Source: Nitrospinota bacterium (GTDB taxonomy: Bacteria > Nitrospirota > Nitrospiria > Nitrospirales > UBA8639). From it: a stretch of DNA of 11,014 nt. How positions within the stretch are numbered: the first letter of the stretch is position 1; each line of letters begins with the position of its first letter. The notes below the pieces were generated by a model. The model worked only from the letters and a program-made list of their open reading frames with translations. It did not search any database and was not told where the DNA came from. This document shows positions 1 through 6,705 of this stretch, one piece after another. Where the stretch lies: assembly GCA_022561525.1 (NCBI GenBank), contig JADFRB010000024.1:1-11014 (forward strand). Direction: 5' to 3'. The translations under genes and the position numbers were made by a program.

Positions 1-126
1 TACGAAATTCCTTCTCAGAATGAAATCAGAGAAGTGCTCATTACGGAAGATGTGATTCTGAAGAAGAGCGAAGCCCTGAAAACATTTGGACAACCGACAG
101 TCATGAAACCGGCTGTTGGCTCTTAA
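1..126 (+). CDS. clpX: ATP-dependent Clp protease ATP-binding subunit ClpX, C-terminal fragment
   Basis: Only the last 41 codons are in the window; the reading frame is open from base 1 and ends at TAA 124-126. The visible residues start YEIPSQNEIREV and continue with LITEDVILKKSEAL. This matches the ClpX C-terminus, where a 'MY-[D/E]-[I/L]-PS' motif precedes a V-I-x-E-x-V strand and a short variable tail. ClpX is the AAA+ unfoldase that feeds substrates to the ClpP peptidase in the cytoplasm. The AAA+ core and zinc-binding domain lie upstream, outside the window. It is the only gene here on the plus strand and converges with topA. The call rests on a short tail, so another Clp/Hsp100 relative is not fully excluded, but HslU and Lon tails look different. 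Confidence 0.82.
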   Translation, partial: YEIPSQNEIREVLITEDVILKKSEALKTFGQPTVMKPAVGS

Positions 127-128
127 AA

Positions 129-149
129 AAACTCGTGAAGCGTAATCCG
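129..149 (-). repeat. CG-phased heptamer array, left arm of the clpX/topA gap
   Basis: Read on the minus strand, CG dinucleotides begin at 149, 142 and 135, exactly 7 bases apart, giving units such as CGGATTA and CGCTTCA. The array is inverted relative to the one at 184-218, and the two share the same heptamers in swapped order. It forms one side of the putative topA terminator. Confidence 0.55.
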
Positions 150-192
150 TTTTAAAAACAAGAGAGGGAAATCCTAGTTTTTTCGCTTCACG
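129..192 (-). terminator. Rho-independent-type terminator of topA, built from inverted heptamer arrays
   Basis: Bases 134-142 and 184-192 are a perfect 9-bp inverted repeat (CGTGAAGCG) around a 41-nt loop. Read on the minus strand, the stem is followed by AG and then six T (up to about base 125), the layout of an intrinsic terminator for topA, whose stop is at 226. On the plus strand no T-run follows, so for clpX it would be weaker. A second 10-bp pairing (141-150 with 190-199) overlaps this one, so the two stems exclude each other. The loop is longer than in classic terminators, which lowers confidence. Confidence 0.5.
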
Positions 193-218
193 GATTACGG
201 ATCATATTTTACGGTTTC
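184..218 (+). repeat. CG-phased heptamer array, right arm of the clpX/topA gap
   Basis: CG dinucleotides start at 184, 191, 198 and 212, all in one 7-base phase, with one decayed unit at 205-211 (TATTTTA). The first two units are CGCTTCA and CGGATTA, which also occur on the opposite strand in the left arm at 129-149. The array ends about 8 bp from the topA stop codon. Confidence 0.6.
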
Positions 219-225
219 TGCAATC

Positions 226-2523
226 CTACCCCGCTTCTTGATAATCGCAGCTCTCCTGGTGGCACTGAATACTCTTTCCACCCTGCTTGCTAAATTTCTC
301 GATAAGGAATGGGGTCTGACATTGTGGACAAGCACGATTAACCGGCTTGCTCCAAATGGCAAAGGAACATTTTGGGTACTGACTGCAGGAATAAAACACG
401 CGGCCTTTTTTCGTTCGGCGTTGTACCAGATCGCCGCTGCACCCTTCAGCGGCACACTTCACTCCAAGGGATAACGGTTTGGTCGTTTTGCAATCGGGGT
501 AATTGGAGCATGCCAGGAACCCACCAAATCGTCCCTGTTTGACCAACATGGGATTTCCACATTTCTCACACACTTCTCCTGTGGTCTCTACAGGCTTTTC
601 AACAATCGTAATGGCTCCTGATTCGTCTTTCGTAAACGGCTTGGTATTCTTGCAGGTGGGATATCCAGGGCAGGCCAAAAAGTGGCCATGGCGTCCCCAT
701 TTAATGACCATGTTTTGTCCACATTTATCGCACACAATATCCGTGGGCTCTTCTTTCCCCTTGAGGTCCTCCATGTTGACTTCGGCGTTCCCAAGGTCCT
801 TGGCAAACGGGATGTAGAATTCAGAAACCGTCGTGACCCAGTTCTTTTCGCCTGCCTCGATATCATCCAGCTCGGACTCCATTCGTGCGGTAAACGCCAC
901 ATCAAAGATCCGTGGAAAATACGTCACCAATCGGTCATTCACCGTCAGACCTAATTCTGTCGGCTTAAACCGGTTCTCGTCTTTTTCGACATATTGACGA
1001 TCTTGGATGGTGGATATAATGGCGGCGTAGGTGGAGGGGCGACCAATCCCTTTATCCTCAAGTTCGCGAATCAACAAGGCCTCGTTGTACCGTGGTGGTG
1101 GTTGCGTAAAGTGTTGTTTGGGGAGAATACCCAATTCTTCGCCTTCCACCATCGTGAGAGATTCACCCACAGACAATTCTGGTAATCGTTTACCCTCTTC
1201 GTCATCAGTCGCTACTTGACGCCCCGATGTGTCATGCCCAGACTCTGTTGTGTCGATCCCTTCGACATACACTCGCCGAAAACCATCGAACTTTTCCACT
1301 GTCCCGGTTGCCCGGAAGAGATACTCACCAGCCTTGATATCCACCTTGGTGGCTTCATCCAAACCCTTGGTCATTTGAGATGCCAGCAAGCGGTTCCAAA
1401 TCAGTTTGTACAGCTTATATAGGTCATTTTCCAAAAATTGTTTCACGGCTTCAGGATCGCGTTGGGCGGAAGTGGGGCGAATCGCTTCGTGGGCCTCTTG
1501 TGCCGCCTTGACTGTTTTATACACGTTTGGTTTAGCAGGGAGATACTGATCCCCGAACCGCGTTCGAATGACATCCGCGGCTTCGGCTTGCGCCTCGTTG
1601 GAAATCCGTGTCGAATCAGTCCTCATATAGGTGATCAACCCGACCGGGCCTTCTTTTCCAATCTCAATCCCTTCATACAGACGCTGAGCTAGCATCATCG
1701 TCTTCTTCGCGGTGAAGCGGAGTTTTCTGGAGGCTTCCTGCTGAAGACGACTGGTGATAAACGGCGGTTGAGGGTTTCGATGCTTTTCCGTTTTCTCAAC
1801 AGCAGAAACGGAAAAACTGGATTGTTGAATCGCCTGCAACGCCCGATCAGCTTCTTCTTGCGTATGAATTTCAATCGACGTGCCTTGGAACTCTTGCAAG
1901 CGAGCCTGGAACATTGGCGGATTTTGCCCCTGCAGGTTTGCGGTAATGGTCCAATATTCGACAGTTTCAAACGCATCGCGCTCCGCTTCCCGTTCGCAGA
2001 TGATCCGTACGGCCACGGATTGCACTCGACCGGCACTCAGCCCACGCCGAACTTTCTTCCAGAGCAAGGGGCTCAACATATATCCGACAATACGATCCAG
2101 CACCCGGCGCGCTTGTTGCGCATTCACCTTATTCATGTCGATGGTGCCGGGAGATTCCAACGCTCGCTTGATCGCGCTCTCGGTGATTTCGTTAAAGAGG
2201 ACTCGGTACACCTTGTCGGATTGGCCATTCAGTTCTTCGGCAATGTGCCAAGCAATGGCTTCACCTTCTCGATCGGGGTCTGGTGCCAGGAACACTTTAT
2301 CTGCCTTCTTCGCCTGAGCCTTGATCTCGGCGAGAGTTTTACTTTTTCCTCGGATGACGACATATTGCGGTTTGAAGTTGTTCTCGACATCAATCCCCAA
2401 CTTGTTCTTGGGTAAATCCTTGACATGCCCCACCGAGGCTAACACCTGATACCCGCGACCCAAATACTTCGAAATGGTTCGGGCCTTGGCCGGAGACTCC
2501 ACAATAATTAACGATTTCGCCAC
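226..2523 (-). CDS. topA: DNA topoisomerase I (type IA)
   Basis: This cytoplasmic enzyme relaxes negative supercoils by cutting one strand through a 5'-phosphotyrosine. The product is 765 aa from the GTG at 2521-2523. A Toprim domain fills roughly residues 1-120, with catalytic Glu9 in IVESPAKA and the metal-binding DPDREGEA motif (D82, D84, E86). The catalytic tyrosine is Y299 in ITYMRTDS, and the strand-passage domains run to about residue 590. Four C-terminal four-cysteine zinc ribbons follow, at Cys 598/601/618/624, 652/655/672/678, 690/695/713/719 and 732/735/754/759. The frame is open up to an ATG at 2577, but those 18 extra residues overlap dprA and are not family-like. The GTG start places the conserved Glu at position 9, as in E. 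coli TopA. An AGGA lies 10 nt upstream of the GTG, slightly distant. The gene follows dprA by 31 bp and is probably co-transcribed with it, an arrangement (dprA-topA) common in bacteria. The length and all key residues are intact. Confidence 0.96.
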   Translation of the reverse strand: MAKSLIIVESPAKARTISKYLGRGYQVLASVGHVKDLPKNKLGIDVENNFKPQYVVIRGKSKTLAEIKAQAKKADKVFLAPDPDREGEAIAWHIAEELNGQSDKVYRVLFNEITESAIKRALESPGTIDMNKVNAQQARRVLDRIVGYMLSPLLWKKVRRGLSAGRVQSVAVRIICEREAERDAFETVEYWTITANLQGQNPPMFQARLQEFQGTSIEIHTQEEADRALQAIQQSSFSVSAVEKTEKHRNPQPPFITSRLQQEASRKLRFTAKKTMMLAQRLYEGIEIGKEGPVGLITYMRTDSTRISNEAQAEAADVIRTRFGDQYLPAKPNVYKTVKAAQEAHEAIRPTSAQRDPEAVKQFLENDLYKLYKLIWNRLLASQMTKGLDEATKVDIKAGEYLFRATGTVEKFDGFRRVYVEGIDTTESGHDTSGRQVATDDEEGKRLPELSVGESLTMVEGEELGILPKQHFTQPPPRYNEALLIRELEDKGIGRPSTYAAIISTIQDRQYVEKDENRFKPTELGLTVNDRLVTYFPRIFDVAFTARMESELDDIEAGEKNWVTTVSEFYIPFAKDLGNAEVNMEDLKGKEEPTDIVCDKCGQNMVIKWGRHGHFLACPGYPTCKNTKPFTKDESGAITIVEKPVETTGEVCEKCGNPMLVKQGRFGGFLACSNYPDCKTTKPLSLGVKCAAEGCSGDLVQRRTKKGRVFYSCSQYPKCSFAIWSKPVNRACPQCQTPFLIEKFSKQGGKSIQCHQESCDYQEAG

Positions 2524-2537
2524 AATCAGTTGTTCCT

Positions 2538-2558
2538 CGTTTCTCGGGTCACGCTCAT
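2538..2558 (+). repeat. Short CG-phased heptamer array between dprA and topA
   Basis: Three units with CG at 2538, 2545 and 2552. The first unit, CGTTTCT, is identical to a unit of the array at 6706-6733. It spans the dprA stop codon (2555-2557) and touches the presumed topA ribosome binding site (2534-2538). With only three units, chance is a real alternative; the reason to list it is its similarity to the other arrays. Confidence 0.4.
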
Positions 2559-3673
2559 AATCGAATATAACAAGCACCTGGTGCTTGCTTCACCACTCCT
2601 TTTAGCTCGAGGGCCAGCAATATACCCATTACCTCGGCAGGAAAATAACGAGCTTGAGCTAAGACTTCATCGACCGAAATGGGACTGTCCGTGAATAAGT
2701 CAAAGATTTCCTTTTCCTGCGTACTGAGAACCTGCGGTGCTGGAACCTGTCCGGAAGCCGCATTCTTTACTTCATTCTGAAACGATTCGTCAAGCTGGGG
2801 GAGCAGCTCCTCAATGATATCTCCCACATTTTCAACGAGTTTGGCCCCTTGTTGGATGAGCCCATGCGGGCCTTCATGGTTGCCTTCTTTGACGGATCCC
2901 GGTACTGCAAACACCTCACGATTCTGCTCAAGCGCAAAGCGCGCGGTAATGAGCGATCCGCTTTTACGACTGGCTTGGGTGACGACCACCCCATAAGATA
3001 ATCCGCTGATAATACGATTCCGCCTGGGGAAATTAAAGGGCCGTGGGGCCGTCCCTAAGGGAAATTCCGATACCACGGCACCTCGCATTTCGATGGCCTC
3101 TCGAAGTTTTCGATGTTCAGGAGGGTAGGTGGTGTCAATGCCACACCCCAATACTGCCACGGTTCGCCCTTCAGCCTTGAGGGCTCCACGATGCGCTGCC
3201 GCATCGATGCCTCTGGCCAGCCCGCTCACGATAGTAAAACCTAGCGTGGCAAGCGTATGGCTCAACTCTTCTGTAAAGGCCATCCCGGTTGGTGTAGCTT
3301 TACGCGCTCCAACAATAGCAATGGCCCGATCATCACTCGGGGCGAATGACCCGCTCAAATAGAGAAGGGGAGGCGGATCGGCAATTCTTGAAAGTTTCTG
3401 GGGGTAGAACGGATCGAGTACGGTGAGAACACAAACACCCTGCTGTTCAATGCGGCAGGCCTCGTTCTCAGCATTTGCCCGGGCTTGAGGATTGGGGCCA
3501 TGATGAATGGCCGTCGCCACATTGCGACTGATGCCCCCTCGGTTCTGCAGCTCTGGCATGGAAGCGACCGTGACGGCCTGAGGGGAACCGAATTCGCGAA
3601 CGAGTCTCGTGAGGGTTCCATCGCTCAAACCGTTGACTGCTCGTAACAGAAGCCACGGTTCGAGAGATTCCAC
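2555..3673 (-). CDS. dprA: DNA-processing protein DprA (Smf)
   Basis: DprA binds incoming single-stranded DNA in the cytoplasm and loads RecA during natural transformation; it is also widespread in species not known to be competent. The product is 372 aa from the GTG at 3671-3673. An N-terminal helical (SAM/HhH-like) segment spans about residues 5-60. The Rossmann-like domain covers about residues 85-290, with IVGAR at 119-123, SGLARGID at 150-157, FPRRNR at 215-220 and KSGSLITA at 237-244. A C-terminal winged-helix (DML1-like) domain runs from about 317 to 372. An AGGA sits 6 nt before the GTG. An upstream ATG at 3793 is in frame, but the 40 residues it adds are encoded by a repeat array and look nothing like DprA. 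In the conserved GxN-LI-x-x-GA motif the usual Asn appears to be His (PHGLIQQGA, 269-277). topA follows after 31 bp. Confidence 0.94.
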   Translation of the reverse strand: MESLEPWLLLRAVNGLSDGTLTRLVREFGSPQAVTVASMPELQNRGGISRNVATAIHHGPNPQARANAENEACRIEQQGVCVLTVLDPFYPQKLSRIADPPPLLYLSGSFAPSDDRAIAIVGARKATPTGMAFTEELSHTLATLGFTIVSGLARGIDAAAHRGALKAEGRTVAVLGCGIDTTYPPEHRKLREAIEMRGAVVSEFPLGTAPRPFNFPRRNRIISGLSYGVVVTQASRKSGSLITARFALEQNREVFAVPGSVKEGNHEGPHGLIQQGAKLVENVGDIIEELLPQLDESFQNEVKNAASGQVPAPQVLSTQEKEIFDLFTDSPISVDEVLAQARYFPAEVMGILLALELKGVVKQAPGACYIRL

Positions 3674-3679
3674 TGAATG

Positions 3680-3684
3680 TCCTA
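3680..3684 (-). promoter_or_regulatory. Ribosome binding site deciding the dprA GTG start
   Basis: TAGGA on the minus strand, with 6 nt between it and the GTG at 3671-3673. Its position favours this start over the in-frame ATG 120 bases upstream, whose surroundings lie in the heptamer array. Confidence 0.6.
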
Positions 3685-3746
3685 TTCTGGCTAAGGAGTG
3701 ATTAGGATCCGCGCAAAAGTAAGTTGAACAGATTTGTGTGTGTCTT

Positions 3747-3774
3747 ACACTCGAAATCCGAATGTTGAAATCCG
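3747..3774 (-). repeat. CG-phased heptamer array, dprA-proximal arm of the rng/dprA gap
   Basis: Read on the minus strand, units begin at 3774, 3767, 3760 and 3753. Two are CGGATTT, one is CGAGTGT, and one carries CA in place of CG. Bases 3759-3778 match the reverse complement of 3874-3893 at 18 of 20 positions, so this is one arm of an inverted pair with about 95 bases between the arms. The array is in the likely 5' leader of dprA if dprA has its own transcript. Confidence 0.65.
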
Positions 3775-3877
3775 AAACCAACCTGAAATACACAACTCGA
3801 ATGCTTCAAACGGATCATGCCGACTGAGTGTAGACAGGCCTATTTGTTCTGTATCATTGGAACATTTGAAGGTGTTT

Positions 3878-3905
3878 CGGATTTCGATATTCGAGTTTCG
3901 GATTT
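3878..3905 (+). repeat. CG-phased heptamer array, rng-proximal arm of the rng/dprA gap
   Basis: Four units with CG at 3878, 3885, 3892 and 3899, exactly 7 apart; the first and last are both CGGATTT. The array runs into the rng stop codon (TAA, 3904-3906). It pairs in inverted orientation with the array at 3747-3774. The sequence between the arms (about 3779-3873) has no convincing gene; it holds a further 7-bp inverted match, CTTCAAA at 3804-3810 against TTTGAAG at 3865-3871. Confidence 0.65.
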
Positions 3906-5433
3906 ATCCAACTCGTGACCCTTCGCCCATAACCACAATATCATATTGTTCGAAGTGCAGGAGGGGGTCAGCTTGGACCATAATATGATGATGGCCTTCA
4001 CGTTCCAGTTGTTCAAGCCCCTCATGCTCGGTGTCTCGAAGCATGTCCACGACAAGGGGGTTCGCCCCAACCATGATTTTCTGTTGGCCAGGTCCTCTGC
4101 CAATACGACGAAGGTCGCGAAAAATGTCATACACTACGGTGGTTGCTGATTTGGTATATCCGCGACCATCACAATCGGAACACAGATCCGATAAGGTCCG
4201 CAAGATATCCTCGCGCACACGCTCACGAGAAATCTCAATGAGTCCCAAATCCGTAATGCGTGAAATCCTCGTTCGGGCTTTGTCATTGGCCATGGCATCG
4301 ACCATGGCATGGTACACCTTCTCGCGATTGCGTTCGCGTTCCATATCAATGAAATCGATGATGATGATACCACCAATTCCTCGAAGTTTGACTTGATACG
4401 CAATCTCGCGCGCGGCTTCCAGATTGGTTTTCAGAATGGTTTCTTCTTGGTCCCGTTTTCCCACGTATCGACCGGTATTCACGTCCACCACAGTCATGGC
4501 CTCAGTATGGTCAATCACGATATGCCCACCTGATTTCAGCCACACTTTCCGGCTCAACGCACGAGAAATTTCCATCTCCACTCCGAGATGGTCGAATAAG
4601 CCTTCTTCTTTATCATAATGGTAAATCCGGGAACGCTGTTCCGGAAGATAGCGTTTGACGAAATCCCGAACCGCATCATATTCTTCTTTGGAATCAATCA
4701 CGAGCCGATCAACCTTTTTGGTAAATAAATCCCGGACCACCCGAAGAGTGAGGCTGAGATCTGAATGCAAGGGGGCGGGGGCAGGAGATTGTTCCTGTTT
4801 TTTCAAAATGTCCTTCCACAAAGCAGTCAAAAAATTCACGTCCGATCGCAGATCATCTTCACTCACACCCTCGCTGACGGTTCGAACAATATAGCCGTAG
4901 CCGGGTTCCCGGTTCCGTCGCATGATCTCCTTCAAGCGTCCGCGCTCCTCGTCCTTGGCAATGCGTCGTGAAATGCCAACATGGTCCACATTAGGCATCA
5001 GCACCAAAAAACGTCCAGGCAACGAACAGTAGGATGTGACGCGTGGCCCCTTTGTTCCGATCGGACCTTTGGAAATCTGGACCATGAGTTCTTGCCCCTC
5101 ACTGAGCAATTCTTCAATCGGGCGAATGTTTTGTCGCCGAGGACGAGGAAGCTCAGGGCCTTTGTCGTCTTCATCGCTATCAACCAGGATATCTCCAGGT
5201 TCCGTGCCAACAGAGAGGTCCGAGACATGCACAAAGGCGGCCTTGTCTAACCCGATATCGATGAACGCCGCTTGCATTCCGGGCAACACTTTGACGACCT
5301 TGCCTTTATATACATCCCCGACAAAATCCTTTTTCTTGGCCCGGTCCACATACAACTCCGTGACCACTTTGTTTTCTAACACTGCCACCCTTGTCTCTTG
5401 CGGGGTGACATTAATGGCGATTTCTACACCCAT
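3904..5433 (-). CDS. rng: Ribonuclease G/E family endoribonuclease
   Basis: A single-strand-specific endoribonuclease that matures rRNA (16S 5' end in E. coli) and starts mRNA decay. The product is 509 aa, close to E. coli RNase G (489 aa), with no long RNase E-type scaffold tail, so RNase G is the better name. An S1 RNA-binding domain covers about residues 36-120. It is interrupted by an acidic-then-basic insert at about 78-104. The 5'-sensor/RNase H-like region precedes the catalytic DNase I-like domain with D317 (VVDVNTG) and D360 (IIIDFIDM). These are 43 residues apart, the spacing of E. coli RNase E D303 and D346. The zinc-link cysteines C418 and C421 lie in CSDCDGRGY. The start ATG at 5431-5433 has a strong TAAGGAG 5 nt upstream. 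In E. coli, rng (cafA) also lies downstream of mreBCD, so the location fits. Confidence 0.95.
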   Translation of the reverse strand: MGVEIAINVTPQETRVAVLENKVVTELYVDRAKKKDFVGDVYKGKVVKVLPGMQAAFIDIGLDKAAFVHVSDLSVGTEPGDILVDSDEDDKGPELPRPRRQNIRPIEELLSEGQELMVQISKGPIGTKGPRVTSYCSLPGRFLVLMPNVDHVGISRRIAKDEERGRLKEIMRRNREPGYGYIVRTVSEGVSEDDLRSDVNFLTALWKDILKKQEQSPAPAPLHSDLSLTLRVVRDLFTKKVDRLVIDSKEEYDAVRDFVKRYLPEQRSRIYHYDKEEGLFDHLGVEMEISRALSRKVWLKSGGHIVIDHTEAMTVVDVNTGRYVGKRDQEETILKTNLEAAREIAYQVKLRGIGGIIIIDFIDMERERNREKVYHAMVDAMANDKARTRISRITDLGLIEISRERVREDILRTLSDLCSDCDGRGYTKSATTVVYDIFRDLRRIGRGPGQQKIMVGANPLVVDMLRDTEHEGLEQLEREGHHHIMVQADPLLHFEQYDIVVMGEGSRVG

Positions 5434-5438
5434 TTGGA

Positions 5439-5445
5439 CTCCTTA
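5439..5445 (-). promoter_or_regulatory. Strong ribosome binding site of rng
   Basis: TAAGGAG on the minus strand, 5 nt before the rng ATG; the strongest Shine-Dalgarno match noticed in the window. The TAA of this motif is also the stop codon of a possible 32-codon upstream ORF (5443-5541). Confidence 0.75.
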
Positions 5446-5541
5446 GATTCTGAGTGCGTCATGGCAACACCGGATTGGCTGAACCGCAGTGGTGTGGCCG
5501 GCAGATGAGGTGTTGATGGAAGACCTCATCGTTCCATGCAT
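5443..5541 (-). CDS. Possible 32-aa leader ORF upstream of rng
   Basis: An unrecognised small ORF in the 140-bp rodA-rng gap. It starts ATG at 5541 with AGGA 4 nt upstream, encodes a peptide beginning MHGTM and ending DALRI, and stops with a TAA that lies inside the rng ribosome binding site. That geometry would permit translational coupling to rng. The peptide has two adjacent cysteines near its end, no membrane segment and no family resemblance I can name. ORFs this short arise often by chance, so this is only a candidate. Confidence 0.2.
   Translation of the reverse strand: MHGTMRSSINTSSAGHTTAVQPIRCCHDALRI
5504..5530 (-). promoter_or_regulatory. Hairpin in the rodA-rng intergenic region
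   Basis: A perfect 8-bp inverted repeat (5504-5511 GATGAGGT with 5523-5530 ACCTCATC) around an 11-nt loop. No T-run follows on either strand, so it is not a standard intrinsic terminator. It could be an mRNA processing or stabilising hairpin between the cell-wall genes and rng, perhaps an RNase target for autoregulation. That role is inference only. Confidence 0.35.
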
Positions 5542-5573
5542 TCGTTCCTGATCGACTCAGAAATCAGTTGAGA

Positions 5574-6683
5574 TTATTGAATCAAGGTCATTCGGCGCCG
5601 TTTCACACTGAGCAACAAGCCCAGGGCGGCCATTGTCATTATTGTGGCGCTGCCCCCATAACTCAGTAAGGGCAGTGGAATTCCAACAATGGGCGCAAGA
5701 CCAACGGTCATCCCGATATTGACCACCATATTAAAAGCCATCATGCCCACCACTCCCACAGCCAACAGTGCACCTAACATATCTTTGGCTTTCGAAGCGA
5801 TGTCCAGGCCGAGAAGAAATAAGATCAAAAACAACATGATTAACACGACTGCACCTAAAAATCCCCACTCTTCGGCAAACACGGCAAATATAAAATCCGT
5901 ATGGCCTTCCGGGAGAAATTTAAATTGGGTTTGGGTTCCGCCATAAAGGCCTTTGCCCAAGAATTCTCCAGAGCCCACGGCAATGCGAGACTGCAATCCT
6001 TGATAACCTTTCCCGCCCGGATCATAGGCCGGGTCAACAAAACTGATAATTCGTTCTTTCTGATAATCATGGAGCGATCCCCACAGCCCGCCCCAGGCAA
6101 AAGGAAACATCATGAGTGCAGAAAGCAAGACCAGGCCAAACGCTTTAGACTTCACGCCCACCGCAAGCAGGAGGGTAATATAGATCGCGAGAAAACTCAG
6201 GCTACTCCCTAAATCAGGCTGTTTGAGAATTAAGAAGAACCCTGGCAAGGCCAACAGACCCGGAACAATCACCCGATAGAGCCACCCGCTCCGTGTCTGC
6301 GTCGCATAATACGTGGCCAGCATCAGCAGGAGCGGTATTTTGATAAATTCAGATGGTTGGAAGGCCACAGGACCTAATGCAATCCACCGTTGAGCGCCTC
6401 GACTGCTTTTGCCGCTAAACATCACGATCACGAGTAGGAGTAATCCCAACCCGTAGAGAATATAGGACAACCGGGCCAGCTTGTGGTAATCCATGCTGGC
6501 GATGATCACAAAGGCTAATGCGCCAACACCGATCCACACAGCCTGCTTGACAAAGATAGGGAATGTGCCACCCTGTCCATTCGAGGTCACGCTATAGATC
6601 GTGACAATCCCGATAGCCAAGAGGGACAGAATCACCCCAAGCAAGCCCCAATCAACACCATCGAATCTTCGACTTCTGGTCAC
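5574..6683 (-). CDS. rodA: Peptidoglycan glycosyltransferase RodA (SEDS family)
   Basis: A multi-pass inner-membrane enzyme that polymerises lipid II into glycan strands for side-wall elongation, working with PBP2. From the GTG at 6681-6683 the product is 369 aa, the normal RodA length, and is mostly hydrophobic with about ten membrane segments. Family signatures are RGAQRW (W100), FQPSEFIKI, KQPDLGS (about 154-160), PEGHTDFIFAVFAEEWG with the putative catalytic D263 (E. coli D262 equivalent), and the C-terminal PLPLLSYGGS. The frame is open to an ATG at 6794, but those 37 residues are hydrophilic, overlap mrdA and are not RodA-like. AAGGGA lies 5 nt before the GTG, and the chosen protein then begins VTRSRRFDGVDW, a typical RodA N-terminus. 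It follows mrdA by 64 bp; mrdA-rodA pairing is standard. Confidence 0.96.
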   Translation of the reverse strand: MTRSRRFDGVDWGLLGVILSLLAIGIVTIYSVTSNGQGGTFPIFVKQAVWIGVGALAFVIIASMDYHKLARLSYILYGLGLLLLVIVMFSGKSSRGAQRWIALGPVAFQPSEFIKIPLLLMLATYYATQTRSGWLYRVIVPGLLALPGFFLILKQPDLGSSLSFLAIYITLLLAVGVKSKAFGLVLLSALMMFPFAWGGLWGSLHDYQKERIISFVDPAYDPGGKGYQGLQSRIAVGSGEFLGKGLYGGTQTQFKFLPEGHTDFIFAVFAEEWGFLGAVVLIMLFLILFLLGLDIASKAKDMLGALLAVGVVGMMAFNMVVNIGMTVGLAPIVGIPLPLLSYGGSATIMTMAALGLLLSVKRRRMTLIQ

Positions 6684-6688
6684 GTAAT

Positions 6689-6694
6689 TCCCTT
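6689..6694 (-). promoter_or_regulatory. Ribosome binding site deciding the rodA GTG start
   Basis: AAGGGA on the minus strand with 5 nt before the GTG at 6681-6683. It supports the GTG over the ATG at 6794 that lies inside mrdA. Confidence 0.65.
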
Positions 6695-6705
6695 GGAAAG
6701 TACAG

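Noticed and set aside
129..218. A CRISPR-like or IS-end interpretation of the repeats
   Set aside because: Units are only 7 bp and degenerate, there are no regular spacers, no transposase and no target duplication visible.
1768..2415. A 215-codon plus-strand open frame opposite topA
   Set aside because: It lies entirely antisense to well-conserved topA sequence, has no recognisable family and no clear ribosome binding site; it is a shadow of topA codon usage.
3674..3746. A dedicated sigma70-type promoter for dprA
   Set aside because: Hexamers such as TTGCGC and TAATCA occur on the minus strand but match the consensus poorly together; not strong enough to call.
3734..3988. An 84-codon plus-strand open frame across the rng/dprA gap
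   Set aside because: Its codons come mostly from the repeat arrays and from the antisense of the rng 3' end; no family resemblance, no convincing ribosome binding site.
5504..5530. The rodA-rng hairpin as an intrinsic terminator
   Set aside because: The stem is good but no T-run follows it on either strand, so it is listed only as a possible regulatory or processing hairpin.
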